From: Agrococcus beijingensis | Lineage (GTDB): Bacteria; Actinomycetota; Actinomycetes; Actinomycetales; Microbacteriaceae | DNA: 64,000 nt | Direction: 5' to 3' | Assembly (NCBI RefSeq): GCF_030758955.1 | Contig: NZ_CP132360.1 | Span: forward strand, 1,051,673-1,115,672 | Part shown: piece after piece, positions 17,778 to 26,498 of the stretch | How the letters are laid out: each line of letters starts with the position of its first letter | Position numbering within the stretch: the stretch's first letter is position 1 | The notes under the pieces: generated by a model | What the model saw: the letters and a program-made list of their open reading frames with translations, nothing else | What the model was told of the DNA's origin: nothing | Databases searched by the model: none | Translations under genes and position numbers: made by a program

Positions 17778-18827
17778 TCAGTCGTCGGTCGGCTCCGCAC
17801 CGCCGCTGAAGCCCTGCTCCCCCAGCTGCCCGAGGATGCGGTTGAGGTCGCCCACCGTGGCGAAGTCGATGGTCAGCTGACCCTTCGAGCGGCCGAGCGC
17901 GATGCGCACGCGGGTGTCGAGCCTGTCCTCGAGCCGCGTGGCGATCTCATCGAGCCCGTGCTGGACCGCGCCCTTGGTCGGCGCCTTGCGGGGGCTGCGC
18001 GTCTGCACGAGGCCCGCGGCAGCCTCCGCCGCACGCACTGAGAGATCCTCATTGATGATCTTCGCTGCCAGCTGCTCCATCGCCTCGGGCGTCGGCAGCG
18101 AGAGGATCGCTCGGGCGTGGCCCGCGGAGAGCACCCCGCTCGCCACGCGCGTCTGGATCGGCTCGGGGAGCTTCAGCAGCCGGATCGTGTTCGAGATCTG
18201 CGGCCGGCTGCGGCCGATGCGCTTCGACAGCTCGTCCTGGGTGATCGCGAAGTCCTCCATCAGCTGCTGATAGGCGGAGGCCTCCTCGAGCGGGTTCAGC
18301 TGGGCGCGATGGAGGTTCTCGAGCAGCGCATCGCGCAGCATCGCGTCGTCCGGCGTGTCCTTGATGACCGCGGGGATGGTCTCGAGGCCAGCCCGCTGGG
18401 TGGCGCGCCAGCGCCGCTCCCCCATGATGAGCTCGTAGCGCGTGCCGTCGGCGGCCGGCTCCACCGGGCGCACCACGATGGGCTGCAGCACGCCGAACTC
18501 GCGGATCGAGTGCTCCAGCTCGGCCAGGTCGTCCTCGTCGAACGCGGTGCGCGGCTGGCTGGCGTTGGGCCGGATCTCCGAGGGAGCGATGGCGGCGAAG
18601 CTCGCCCCCGGGATCTCCAGCAGCTCGTGCTCGTCCTGCTCTCCCGAGAAGAAGACGTCGACCGGCCGGCTCCCGGCCTTCGGTGCTCGCCGGCGACGTG
18701 TCGCCGGCGCAGCGGTCGACGCAGCGGCGTCATCCCTCGGGTCGGTGGGCTCGGCGGTCTCGGTGGGTGCGGGACCGGTCGGGATGAGCGCACCGATGCC
18801 TCGTCCCAGTCCTGCCTTCTTGCTCAT
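17778..18827 (-). CDS. parB: Chromosome-partitioning protein ParB
   Basis: 349 residues. The N-terminal MSKKAGLGRGIGALIP is the ParA-stimulating tail. The CTP-binding ParB/Srx domain carries QPRTAFDEDDLAELEHSI and MGERRWRA. A helix-turn-helix (TQDELSKRIGRSRPQISNTIRLL) recognises parS, and a dimerisation domain ends the protein. Loads on the six parS-like sites at 19.7-20.9 kb and spreads as a CTP-dependent clamp. The start overlaps the parA stop by 4 bases. Confidence 0.97.
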   Translation of the reverse strand: MSKKAGLGRGIGALIPTGPAPTETAEPTDPRDDAAASTAAPATRRRRAPKAGSRPVDVFFSGEQDEHELLEIPGASFAAIAPSEIRPNASQPRTAFDEDDLAELEHSIREFGVLQPIVVRPVEPAADGTRYELIMGERRWRATQRAGLETIPAVIKDTPDDAMLRDALLENLHRAQLNPLEEASAYQQLMEDFAITQDELSKRIGRSRPQISNTIRLLKLPEPIQTRVASGVLSAGHARAILSLPTPEAMEQLAAKIINEDLSVRAAEAAAGLVQTRSPRKAPTKGAVQHGLDEIATRLEDRLDTRVRIALGRSKGQLTIDFATVGDLNRILGQLGEQGFSGGAEPTDD

Positions 18828-19708
18828 GCCGCTCCTCTGCGTGCGATCTCTGCGGCTGCCTCGCGATACGAGAGCGCACCGGGGCTGTTGGGGTCATAGG
18901 CGATCACGGTCTGCCCGTAGCCAGGCGCTTCCGAGACGCGCACCGAGCGCGGGATGACCGCCTCGAGCGTCTCGTCGGCGAAGTGCTCGCGCACCTCGTC
19001 GACCACCTGCCGCGACAGCAGCGTGCGGCCGTCGAACATCGTCAGCAGCACGGTCGAGAGGTCGAGCTTGGGGTTCAGGTGCGCCTTGATGCGATTGATG
19101 GTGTCGAGCAGCTGCGAGACGCCCTCGAGCGCGTAGTACTCGCACTGGATCGGCAGCAGCACTTCCGTGGCGGCGGTGAATGCGTTGATCGTCAGCAGGC
19201 CCAGCGATGGTGGGCAGTCGATGAAGACGTAGTGCGGCGGCTCCTTGTGGCCGTTCAGGAACCCGTCGAGCGCCTCGCGCAGTCGGTGCTCCCGGCGCTC
19301 CATGACGGCCAGCTCGAGATCGGCTCCCGCGAGGTGGATGGTCGAGGGGACGACCTGCAGGCGGTCGCTCTGCGGGCTCACTGCGATCGCGTCGGCGAGC
19401 GGGTCGCCGTCGATGAGCACGTCATAGGTGCTGATCACGTCGGCGTGGTGATCGATGCCGAGGGCGGTGGATGCGTTGCCCTGCGGGTCGAGGTCGATCA
19501 CCAGCACGCGCGCCCCGGCCTGCGCCAGTGCGGCCGCGATGTTCACAGCACTGGTGGTCTTGCCCACGCCGCCCTTCTGGTTCACCACCGTGAAGATGCG
19601 GGTTCGCGCCGGCAACGGCAGCTCGGCCGATGAGAGCGCCTGCCGTCGGCGCGCCATCGCCGCGAGCTCGCGGGCGATCGGGGTCGTGTCGAACTTTCCC
19701 GTGGTCAC
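18824..19708 (-). CDS. parA: Chromosome-partitioning ATPase ParA
   Basis: 294 residues. Deviant Walker A KGGVGKTTSAVN, Walker A' region DLDPQGNAST and FIDCPPSLGLL identify the ParA/Soj family. ATP-dependent, non-specific DNA binding forms the gradient that moves ParB-parS. An N-terminal extension of ~40 basic residues precedes the fold. GTG start; a parS site (19726-19741) ends 17 bases upstream, so ParB may influence parAB expression. Confidence 0.97.
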   Translation of the reverse strand: MTTGKFDTTPIARELAAMARRRQALSSAELPLPARTRIFTVVNQKGGVGKTTSAVNIAAALAQAGARVLVIDLDPQGNASTALGIDHHADVISTYDVLIDGDPLADAIAVSPQSDRLQVVPSTIHLAGADLELAVMERREHRLREALDGFLNGHKEPPHYVFIDCPPSLGLLTINAFTAATEVLLPIQCEYYALEGVSQLLDTINRIKAHLNPKLDLSTVLLTMFDGRTLLSRQVVDEVREHFADETLEAVIPRSVRVSEAPGYGQTVIAYDPNSPGALSYREAAAEIARRGAA

Positions 19709-19725
19709 GCGTGCCTTCCTATCGA

Positions 19726-19741
19726 TGTTTCACGTGGAACA
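19726..19741 (+). promoter_or_regulatory. parS site 1
   Basis: TGTTTCACGTGGAACA, one base from the fully symmetrical parS; it lies 17 bases upstream of the parA start and may also act as an operator. Confidence 0.9.
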
Positions 19742-19860
19742 TCGCGGCTTTGCGCAGCGCGACGACGGTCCTGAACCGGCTCCCAGTCTGGCGCCTGCAG
19801 GCCCGATTGCAAAGTCGAGAGTTGCTCGTGCCTGTCCGGCCTTGTTTCACCTACACACCG

Positions 19861-19882
19861 TTGTCCACAGCCATGTGGATAA
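19861..19882. promoter_or_regulatory. Pair of exact DnaA boxes
   Basis: TTGTCCACA (19861-19869) and TGTGGATAA (19874-19882, complement of TTATCCACA) face each other with a 4-base gap, 150 bases upstream of parA. This is the best-matching DnaA-box pair in the window. Confidence 0.7.
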
Positions 19883-20189
19883 CTCGTCGGCGTGTCCCTG
19901 CACCTCGAGGTGAGCCTGAAGCCCTGGCCTAGTGGCTCATAATCCGCGGGATCACGCGGAAACTGGGCCATTCGTCACGCCGTTCTGCGACCCTCAGGCT
20001 TGGCCAGGCTTCAGCAGTTATGCACATTTCTCCACAGGCACTGCGCACGCCCGCACCCGGCGGGCTCGACCAGGAACAGGGAGCCGAGCCCTCGTCCGCG
20101 CTCCTCGCGCCTCGTTTTGAGGGATTGTCTGATCGCCACCACCTGGAGCGGGCCCAGGCGGACTCAACGCCACCGCGCCAGTTCGGCCG

Positions 20190-20205
20190 TGTTTCACGTG
20201 AAACA
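20190..20205 (+). promoter_or_regulatory. parS site 2 (perfect palindrome)
   Basis: TGTTTCACGTGAAACA is the fully symmetrical consensus, and the symmetry extends 3 more bases on each side (20187-20208). Confidence 0.95.
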
Positions 20206-20580
20206 CGGAATGCGGTATGCACCACCCACGGCGACCGGCACAGCTGCGGTGATGAGCAGCAGCACCGCAACCTCATGGAGACGCGCGCATCAGCGTCGAA
20301 GGTGTCGCTTGCTCGACGCGAGCTGCTCAGGCGTGCACCGTGGCGGCGCCCAGGGAGATAGATGTTCGCCGCAGTGCGGCCGCCCTTTCGCGATCGCTAG
20401 CTCGCTCGGCCCGGCGCGGGTGCGCAGCACTCGGCGACGCGAGGGTCAAACTCGCGGATTCTGAAGCTGCGCCGTCAGCGCGTGCCTCCCTCGCGATCAG
20501 CGCATGCCTCCATCGAGCGCAGCAACTCCGGCCACGAGTGATCCCTGCCGACCGCCGACTGATGTGATCGCGATCTGGAA

Positions 20581-20596
20581 TGTTTCACGTGGAACA
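20581..20596 (+). promoter_or_regulatory. parS site 3
   Basis: TGTTTCACGTGGAACA, identical to site 1 and in the same orientation. Confidence 0.92.
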
Positions 20597-20662
20597 CCGG
20601 ATCCCATCAGCGCAACGGGCTGCCGCACCGCGCTGGCGGCGGCGCGCCGACAACAGCAGTGA

Positions 20663-20678
20663 TGCTTCACGTGCAACA
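20663..20678 (+). promoter_or_regulatory. parS site 4 (degenerate)
   Basis: TGCTTCACGTGCAACA keeps the central TTCACGTG and differs from site 1 at two positions; binding is likely weaker. Confidence 0.6.
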
Positions 20679-20706
20679 TGCAAGGAGCGACGCTGCTCGG
20701 CGCCTG

Positions 20707-20722
20707 TGTTTCACGTGGAACA
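20707..20722 (+). promoter_or_regulatory. parS site 5
   Basis: TGTTTCACGTGGAACA; its start is only 44 bases after the start of the degenerate site 4. Confidence 0.92.
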
Positions 20723-20900
20723 TCCGCGGCGACCCGCTGGAAAGCTGGCCTGCGGATAGCGTGCGTCTCCACGAAGCGGCACGGGCGGCAGGGTTCGCGG
20801 CCAGCATGTGCATCCGGCAGCTCGACAGCGAGGTGCCCGGGGAACGCCTCGCGCAGCTGTCGCGCAGCATGCTGGCTGGCTGCAGCGACCGCCAGCGCCA

Positions 20901-20916
20901 TGTTTCACGTGGAACA
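20901..20916 (+). promoter_or_regulatory. parS site 6
   Basis: TGTTTCACGTGGAACA, identical to sites 1, 3 and 5; the most rsmG-proximal copy. Confidence 0.92.
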
Positions 20917-21211
20917 TCAGCAGCGAATCACATGCGATGCCCGCCTGACCCGCGTTCACCACGCAGTCGACGCACTCCTGCATCGGCAATGCGCGCCCAC
21001 CGCGCCTGCCGCAACGCGGTGGCGCGGGGCGACACCCCTGACGGAATGCTGGCGAACGGCACGGAGCCGGATCCTCGCGTCGCACGCGGCTCGCGCACCA
21101 CGCCGACGCCTCAGACCGCCACTCGTCCGCTGAAGCGACCGAAGGTCAGCAGTCCAGCTCGCAGCGCCCCAGTCCAGCGTGCAGCGCTCCCTGGCTCAGG
21201 GACCGCGGCAA

Positions 21212-21952
21212 TCAAGGGTCGACGATGGCGCGCACGACCCGGGTGATCTCGAGGCCGTGCTCAGCGCCGAGCTCCAGCACCTCGATCGACGACACCCGGT
21301 GCTTCCGGAGCACCTTCGACGCCGCAGCGATCTCGTCCTGTGCTCGGCCGCCCTTCATGAGCAGCAGCTCGCCGCCGCTGCGGAGCAGGGGAGCGGTCAG
21401 CGGCACCAGCGTGCGCAGCGCGGAGACCGCACGGGCGGTCACCTGATCGAGGGGGAGGAGCAGGCCGCTGCCCGGCAGATCCTCCGCTCGTGCCCGGACC
21501 ACCTGCACGTTGTCGAGCCCCAGGCGGTCGACCTCGGACTGCAGCCAGTCGGTGCGACGCTCCATCGGCTCGATGAGCGTCATCTCGACGTCGGGGCGCG
21601 CGATCGCCAGCACGAGACCGGGTAGCCCGGCGCCAGATCCGACGTCGCCGACACGACCGTGCAAGAGGGGAGCCACCAGAGCAGAGTTGAGGATATGTCG
21701 AGACCAGAGCTGCGGCAGCTCGCGAGGTCCGATCAGACCGAGGGTCTCGCCCTGCGCCGCGAGCGATGCGGTGAACGATCGGGCGAGCTCGATCCGTGCC
21801 CCGAACAGCCGCCCTGCGATCGCCGGCTCAGGCTCGACGACTACGGCAGGCTCGACCGCTGCACCTTGCTCGACCGGCGCAACCGGGTCGAACGACGCAA
21901 GCGGGTCGAACGGCGCCGAAGGCTCGACCGGCGTGGGAGTGCCGTCGGTCAC
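21212..21952 (-). CDS. rsmG: 16S rRNA (guanine-N7) methyltransferase RsmG
   Basis: 246 residues. A Pro/Val/Glu-rich N-terminal extension of about 45 residues is followed by the RsmG fold. SAM-binding VGDVGSGAGLPGLVLAI, LIEPMERRTDWL and RAEDLPG are clear. Methylates G527 in the 530 loop of 16S rRNA; loss of RsmG gives low-level streptomycin resistance in many bacteria. GTG start overlaps the khpB stop by 4 bases. The extension is longer than in most homologues, so a start closer to the core is possible. Confidence 0.93.
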   Translation of the reverse strand: MTDGTPTPVEPSAPFDPLASFDPVAPVEQGAAVEPAVVVEPEPAIAGRLFGARIELARSFTASLAAQGETLGLIGPRELPQLWSRHILNSALVAPLLHGRVGDVGSGAGLPGLVLAIARPDVEMTLIEPMERRTDWLQSEVDRLGLDNVQVVRARAEDLPGSGLLLPLDQVTARAVSALRTLVPLTAPLLRSGGELLLMKGGRAQDEIAAASKVLRKHRVSSIEVLELGAEHGLEITRVVRAIVDP

Positions 21953-22437
21953 GACGATGCGGCAACGATCACGATGTGGCGGTCGGCGCCCTCGCCCTCC
22001 GAGTCGCTCGCCAGCCCGTGATCGCGCACGAGGTCGTGCACGATCTTGCGCTCATACGACGACATCGGCTGCAGCGGCACACGGTCGGCACCGTCCGCGA
22101 TCGCGGCAGCAGCCTCGTCGACGACGACCTGCAGCTGCGCGGCGCGGGCATCCCGTGAACCCGCGACGTCGAGCACCAGCCTCGAGAACTCGCCGGTCTG
22201 CTGCTGCACGGCCAGGCGCGTCAGCTCCTGGAGCGCCGCGACGACGTCGGGCTTCGAGAGGTCGCCCAGATCGTCGCCGGCCTCGCCGACCACGATGGTC
22301 GTGCGCATCTCGGTCTGCTCGATCTCGATGTCGCCGTCGAAGTCGGCGATGTCGAGCAGCGCCTCGATGTAGTCCGCGGCCACCTCGCCCTCATCGGGCG
22401 TCGCGTCGGTCTCTGCTGCCGCCTGCTGCTCGGTCAT
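21949..22437 (-). CDS. khpB: KhpB/Jag RNA-binding protein (KH and R3H domains)
   Basis: 162 residues. Acidic N-terminus, then a KH domain (VGEAGDDLGDLSKPDVVAAL, TRLAVQQQTG) and a C-terminal R3H domain (SSYERKIVHDLVRDHGL). Lacks the separate Jag-N domain. KhpB works with KhpA as a global RNA chaperone tied to cell elongation and division in Gram-positives. Overlaps yidC by one base and rsmG by 4, as part of the conserved rpmH-rnpA-yidD-yidC-khpB-rsmG operon. Confidence 0.93.
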   Translation of the reverse strand: MTEQQAAAETDATPDEGEVAADYIEALLDIADFDGDIEIEQTEMRTTIVVGEAGDDLGDLSKPDVVAALQELTRLAVQQQTGEFSRLVLDVAGSRDARAAQLQVVVDEAAAAIADGADRVPLQPMSSYERKIVHDLVRDHGLASDSEGEGADRHIVIVAASS

Positions 22438-23402
22438 CAGTCGTCCTCTCGCTTGGACTTGGGCTTCTTGGAGCGCGGCTGCTGCCGCTGCGTCCGAAGA
22501 TCGATCTCGGCCTGCGTCTCAACCGCGACCGCCTCGTCGGCCGGCGGCAGACCCATCCGCTGCCGCTTGCGCGCCATGCGCGCCTCGCGGGCCAGAGCCG
22601 CCTCGGAGCCGGGAGTCGGGAGCTTGCTGATGATGATGAGCTGCTGCACGAGCGTGTAGATGTTGGAGACGAGCCAGTAGAACATCGTGCCGAGCGGGAA
22701 GAGCCAGGCCGAGACGAGCAGGAACACCGGGATGATGTACAGCAGCACGCGCTGCTGCTTGTACATCGGCGACTCCTTCATCGCCGGCGTCTGGTTCTTC
22801 GTCATGATCTGCAGCTGCGTGTAGAACTGCGTGGCGCACATGATCAGCGTCAGCACGATCGACGTGATGATGACCGGCACATTGGCTTCTTCGAAGCCGG
22901 CCTGCATCGTCATGTGCAGCGGCACCACGTCGAACAGCGTCGACTCGCTGAACTTGATCGCGAGGTCCTGCGTGAGCAGGCCCACACCCGGCTTGCGGTT
23001 GTTCGCGTCGGTCAGCACCTGCACCAGACCGAGGAAGATCGGCATCTGGATGAGCAGCGGGAGGCAGGACGCGAAGGGGTTCGTGCCGGCCTTGCGGTAG
23101 GCCTCCATGGTCTCGCGCTGCATGGCCTCGCGCGAGAACTGATCCTTCTTGCCCTTGTACTTCTTCTGGATCCGCTGGATCTCGGGCTGGATCTCGAGCG
23201 ACTTCCGCGACGAGACGATCTGCCGGACCGTGAGCGGGATCATGGCGCTGCGGATCACGAGCACGAGCCCGACGATCGAGAGCACCCAGGTCAACCCGGA
23301 TCCAGGATCGCCGCCGAGCGACGTCACGATCCAGTGGAAACCGACGAGGATCGCCTCGATGACCCACTTGATGGGCCACATCAGCAGGGCGAAGATGTCC
23401 AA
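22437..23402 (-). CDS. yidC: Membrane protein insertase YidC
   Basis: 321 residues. N-terminal helices (LDIFALLMWPIKWVIEAI), the conserved cytoplasmic loop with basic charge (SSRKSLEIQPEIQRIQKKYKGKKDQFS), and later segments (TNPFASCLPLLIQMPIFLGLVQVL; VSNIYTLVQQLIIISKLP) identify the Oxa1/YidC family. A basic C-terminal tail could contact ribosomes. TTG 23402 is chosen over upstream starts: AAGGAGC lies 11-12 bases ahead, and longer readings run back through yidD coding sequence in another frame. Confidence 0.93.
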   Translation of the reverse strand: MDIFALLMWPIKWVIEAILVGFHWIVTSLGGDPGSGLTWVLSIVGLVLVIRSAMIPLTVRQIVSSRKSLEIQPEIQRIQKKYKGKKDQFSREAMQRETMEAYRKAGTNPFASCLPLLIQMPIFLGLVQVLTDANNRKPGVGLLTQDLAIKFSESTLFDVVPLHMTMQAGFEEANVPVIITSIVLTLIMCATQFYTQLQIMTKNQTPAMKESPMYKQQRVLLYIIPVFLLVSAWLFPLGTMFYWLVSNIYTLVQQLIIISKLPTPGSEAALAREARMARKRQRMGLPPADEAVAVETQAEIDLRTQRQQPRSKKPKSKREDD

Positions 23403-23406
23403 GCTG

Positions 23407-23709
23407 TCACTGCTCCTTGCGGGCGAGGACGAACCCCGCTCGAGTCGTTGCGAACCGCGACCGCGGTTCAGGGATGTCGTCCACTCCGCCGGCCGCCCAC
23501 GGGTGGCAGCGCAGGATGCGTCGAGCGCCCAACCAGATGCCGCGCACTGCACCGTGCTGCTGGATCGCCTGGAGGGCGAACGACGAGCAGCTGGGGTAGT
23601 AGCGGCACACGTCGCCGTAGAGCGGTGAGATCACCGCTCGGTAGACGACGAGGATCGCGACGCAGATGTTGCGAGGAACCAGTCCCAGCCTCAGCAGGCC
23701 CTCACTCAT
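23407..23709 (-). CDS. yidD: Membrane protein insertion efficiency factor YidD
   Basis: 100 residues. The diagnostic YGDVCRYYPSCSSFALQAIQQHG with its three cysteines and RILRCHPWAAGGVDDIP are intact. A small peripheral membrane protein that assists YidC-mediated insertion. Overlaps rnpA by 4 bases and is followed 4 bases later by yidC. Confidence 0.95.
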   Translation of the reverse strand: MSEGLLRLGLVPRNICVAILVVYRAVISPLYGDVCRYYPSCSSFALQAIQQHGAVRGIWLGARRILRCHPWAAGGVDDIPEPRSRFATTRAGFVLARKEQ

Positions 23710-24032
23710 GATCGTTGCTCCAGCAGCGGCGCGATGCCGGCCTTCAGTGTAGCGAAGTCGGCCTTCCCGGCCGCCGGGAGCGCTCGGATCACGATGTCGG
23801 TCGCCTCGATCGTCGGCAGCTCCTCGCGCACGATCTCGCTCAGCCTCCGCTTCACGCGGTTGCGGACGACAGCGTTGCCCACCTGCTTCGACACGATGAA
23901 CCCGAAGCGGGCGACTGCCGCTTCGGGTTGCGCGCGATGCACCACCGCGAGGGGTCCGCCCGCGCGGCGACCGGTGCGCACGATGCGACGGAAGTCACCG
24001 CCGTGCACGATCCGGTTCGCCTTCGCGAGCAC
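23706..24032 (-). CDS. rnpA: Ribonuclease P protein component
   Basis: 108 residues. The RNR signature NAVVRNRVKRRLSEIVRE and the N-terminal FRRIVRTGRR are typical of the RnpA fold that binds pre-tRNA leaders and the RnpB RNA. The rnpB gene is not in this window. Follows rpmH by 9 bases. Confidence 0.96.
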   Translation of the reverse strand: MLAKANRIVHGGDFRRIVRTGRRAGGPLAVVHRAQPEAAVARFGFIVSKQVGNAVVRNRVKRRLSEIVREELPTIEATDIVIRALPAAGKADFATLKAGIAPLLEQRS

Positions 24033-24041
24033 CGCCTGGGT

Positions 24042-24179
24042 CTACGCCGAGAGCTCGGTGCGACCCTTGGCGCGGCGTGCGGCCAGGATCGAGCGGCCGG
24101 CACGCGTGCGCATGCGGAGGCGGAAGCCGTGCTTCTTGGCGCGACGGCGGTTGTTCGGCTGGAACGTGCGCTTGCTCAT
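24042..24179 (-). CDS. rpmH: 50S ribosomal protein L34
   Basis: 45 residues; [20 protein letters not shown] ... GRTELSA is canonical L34. The ATG is preceded by GGGAGA. First gene of the operon, divergent from dnaA across a 335-base gap. Confidence 0.97.
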   Translation of the reverse strand: MSKRTFQPNNRRRAKKHGFRLRMRTRAGRSILAARRAKGRTELSA

Positions 24180-24514
24180 GGTGAATCTCCCGTGGTCCGG
24201 CGCGATTGCGCCGCAAGATGTGGTGGCCGAGCTGGCAGGCTCGCCGATGCGCCGCACGACGGGCGCGGCAACCTGACAACCATACGCGAGACTCAGCCTC
24301 CGGTCAACGGCGCGAGGTGCCCGATGCCGCCACGCCGAGCTCATGACAGCAGGACTTGCAAGCAATGCGCTATGCGTGCAGACTCGTGGAATCCGCGCCG
24401 CGGCAGGTGCCCGGGGATCACCGCAGCGACCGCACCACATCACCCACAGCACATGTGGATAATGGTGTGGAAAGACGCACCCCAGCACCGCCTGCACAGA
24501 GGAACCGCATACCT
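24180..24514. other. rpmH-dnaA divergent intergenic region
   Basis: 335 bases. It holds the rpmH promoter (separate entry), one exact DnaA box in complement (TGTGGATAA, 24454-24462) and a nearby TGTGGAAAG (24467-24475), 40-60 bases upstream of dnaA. Those positions suit autorepression by DnaA. No obvious dnaA promoter hexamers were found. Confidence 0.6.
24279..24307 (-). promoter_or_regulatory. Promoter of the rpmH-rnpA-yidC operon
   Basis: On the minus strand TTGACC (24302-24307), a 17-base spacer and TATGGT (24279-24284) give one of the best housekeeping matches in the window. The leader is about 90 bases. Confidence 0.75.
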
Positions 24515-25921
24515 ATGGCCCCGGACGACCGAACCGGACAGCTCTGGTCCTCCGTGCTCTCCACGCTCGAGGGGGACAGCCGGATTCCCCCGTCGTTGCG
24601 CGGATTCCTCGACCTCGTGGAGCCGCAGGGCGACATGGCCGGCGTGCTCTACCTCGAGGTTCCGAACGACCTCACCCGCGACATGCTGGAGCAGCGGCTG
24701 CGCTCGCCGATCACCGAGGCGCTTGTGGAGAACGCTGTGGAGATCTCCTCCTTCAAGATCGTCGTGAACCCGCAGCTCGACCGCGAGCCGCTGCCCGATG
24801 TCATCGATGATCCGCGGGCCGAGCCCGTCGTCGCACCGGTGCAGAGCTACGAGCGCGACAGCTCCGACTCGTCGGCACGGCGTGTCGACTCGCGGCTCAA
24901 CCCGAAGTACGTCTTCGAGAACTTCGTCATCGGCGGATCGAACCGCTTCGCGCACGCCGCGGCCCTCGCCGTCGCCGAGACGCCGGCCAAGGCCTACAAC
25001 CCGCTGTTCATCTACGGCGACTCCGGCCTCGGGAAGACGCACCTGCTGCATGCGATCGGGCACTACGCCGAGGGCATGTACCCCGGCATCCAGGTGCGGT
25101 ACGTCTCGAGCGAGGAGTTCACGAACGACTTCATCAACTCGATCGCCAACAACCTGAACCAGTCCTTCCAGCAGCGCTACCGCGAGGTCGACGTGCTGCT
25201 CATCGACGACATCCAGTTCCTGCGCGGCAAGGAGTCGACGCAGGAGGCGTTCTTCCACACCTTCAACACGCTGCACGACCACAACAAGCAGGTCGTCATC
25301 ACGTCGGATGTGGCGCCCAAGCACCTGCAGGGCTTCGAGGCCCGCATGGTGAGCCGCTTCGAGTGGGGGCTGATCACCGACGTCACCGCGCCCGACCTCG
25401 AGACCCGCATCGCGATCCTGCGCAAGAAGGCCGAGGCCGAGCGCATCCAGATCCCGCCGGAGGTGCTCTCGGTCATCGCCGACAAGGTGCAGTCGAACAT
25501 CCGCGAGCTCGAGGGCACGCTGATCCGCGTGACAGCCTTCGCGAGCCTCAACCGGCTGCCCGTCACGATGGAGCTGGCCCAGACGGTGCTGAAGGACCTC
25601 TTCTCGTTCGACGAGGAGGCGGTGGTGTCGCCGAGCGACATCATCAGCCACACCGCCGCCTACTTCCGGCTCTCGGTCGACGACCTGCACGGCTCGTCGC
25701 GGTCGCAGACGATCGCGCTCGCCCGGCAGATCGCCATGTACCTCTGCCGCGAGATGACGAGCATGTCACTGCCGAAGATCGGCCAGCTGTTCGGCAACCG
25801 CGACCACACCACGGTCATGTACGCGAACAAGAAGATCGAGAAGCTGATGCAGGAGCGTCGCTCGGTCTACACGCAGGTCACCGAGCTGACCGCCCGCATC
25901 AGGCAACGCGCGGGCGCTTGA
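24515..25921 (+). CDS. dnaA: Chromosomal replication initiator DnaA
   Basis: 468 residues. Domain I ([10 protein letters not shown] ...) and an acidic linker of about 40 residues precede the AAA+ core. The core has Walker [18 protein letters not shown], Walker [17 protein letters not shown] and the sensor region [12 protein letters not shown]. The C-terminal DNA-binding domain has the DnaA signature [18 protein letters not shown] 24515 begins MAPDDRTG, with AGAGGAA about 10 bases upstream. Opens the origin and represses its own gene through DnaA boxes. Confidence 0.97.
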   Translation: MAPDDRTGQLWSSVLSTLEGDSRIPPSLRGFLDLVEPQGDMAGVLYLEVPNDLTRDMLEQRLRSPITEALVENAVEISSFKIVVNPQLDREPLPDVIDDPRAEPVVAPVQSYERDSSDSSARRVDSRLNPKYVFENFVIGGSNRFAHAAALAVAETPAKAYNPLFIYGDSGLGKTHLLHAIGHYAEGMYPGIQVRYVSSEEFTNDFINSIANNLNQSFQQRYREVDVLLIDDIQFLRGKESTQEAFFHTFNTLHDHNKQVVITSDVAPKHLQGFEARMVSRFEWGLITDVTAPDLETRIAILRKKAEAERIQIPPEVLSVIADKVQSNIRELEGTLIRVTAFASLNRLPVTMELAQTVLKDLFSFDEEAVVSPSDIISHTAAYFRLSVDDLHGSSRSQTIALARQIAMYLCREMTSMSLPKIGQLFGNRDHTTVMYANKKIEKLMQERRSVYTQVTELTARIRQRAGA

Positions 25922-26462
25922 GGTGAGAGGCCATTGCTGGCCTCTCACTGCGCCCTGCGCCCTGCGCCGACGCCCGTCCCGGGCGTGGGTCACTGCTGCG
26001 TCGCCATTCCCGTCGCGCCGCCCTCCGCATCCCAAGCGGCCTCCGCGACGCGCACCATCCCTCGACGACCACACCCAACCCTCAACGTGCACTTCATGTG
26101 ATTCGGATGTGGAGCGCGTGGGCGAGCCTGTGGACAACGCGACCGCGACCTGTGGAACTCGCGCCCCAGCGCATCCGCCCGTCTCCACCGTCTGTGGATG
26201 CGCGTCAACAGCGGCTCTACAACTTCCACGGTTGTAGTTCCCAGCGTTCCCACGGCGAGGACGCCATCGATCCACAGGTTGCACAGACGTTATGAATGAC
26301 AGAGATCGTTTCGAGAGAGATTTGGGCGAGCTGCCAACCATGACCGTCGGCGGCCCGATCGGCGTCCGGGGTCGGAATGGCGAGCCTGTGCCAGAATCGA
26401 CACCGCCGTGCTCTGCGGCGCGGCAATCTCGCAGCGCCTCGAGCGCCGAAGGAGGATCCCCC
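25922..26462. other. Candidate oriC between dnaA and dnaN
   Basis: 541 gene-free bases. From 26108 to 26276 there are at least five TCCACA cores in both orientations. One is an exact box in complement (TGTGGACAA, 26129-26137). The others are weaker: 26108-26116, 26151-26159, 26193-26201 and 26268-26276. A less GC-rich stretch follows (about 26280-26340), which could be the unwinding region. The dnaA-dnaN interval is the usual actinobacterial origin. Strand skew could not be computed. Confidence 0.7.
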
Positions 26463-26498
26463 GTGAAGAAGCACGCCGTCAAGAAGGTCGCGCAGTGA
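26463..26498 (+). CDS. 11-residue leader peptide overlapping dnaN
   Basis: GTG AAG AAG ... CAG TGA encodes MKKHAVKKVAQ. A consensus ribosome site AAGGAGGA (26449-26456) lies 6 bases upstream, better than anything in front of dnaN itself. The stop TGA (26496-26498) overlaps the dnaN GTG (26495-26497), giving the same GTGA coupling seen at other junctions here. Inferred role: to deliver ribosomes to dnaN. Too short for homology-based support. Confidence 0.5.
   Translation: MKKHAVKKVAQ

Larger units (their letters stand above)
19709..21211. other. Gene-free 1.5-kb parS region between parA and rsmG
   Basis: About 1,500 bases without a convincing gene. Open frames here lack ribosome sites, overlap one another and show no family features. 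The region contains five 16-base parS sequences and one degenerate copy, two exact DnaA boxes facing each other, and one near box TTATGCACA (20018-20026). In most actinobacteria parA and rsmG are separated by far less. It appears to be the main centromere-like locus of the chromosome. Confidence 0.8.

Noticed and set aside
19932..21246. Several 60-195 codon open frames in the parA-rsmG gap
   Set aside because: They overlap each other on both strands, run through parS sites, lack ribosome sites and encode nothing recognisable.
26292..26498. A 68-codon frame ending at the dnaN start
   Set aside because: Only its last 11 codons have a proper ribosome site; the upstream part lies over the origin region and has no start signal.
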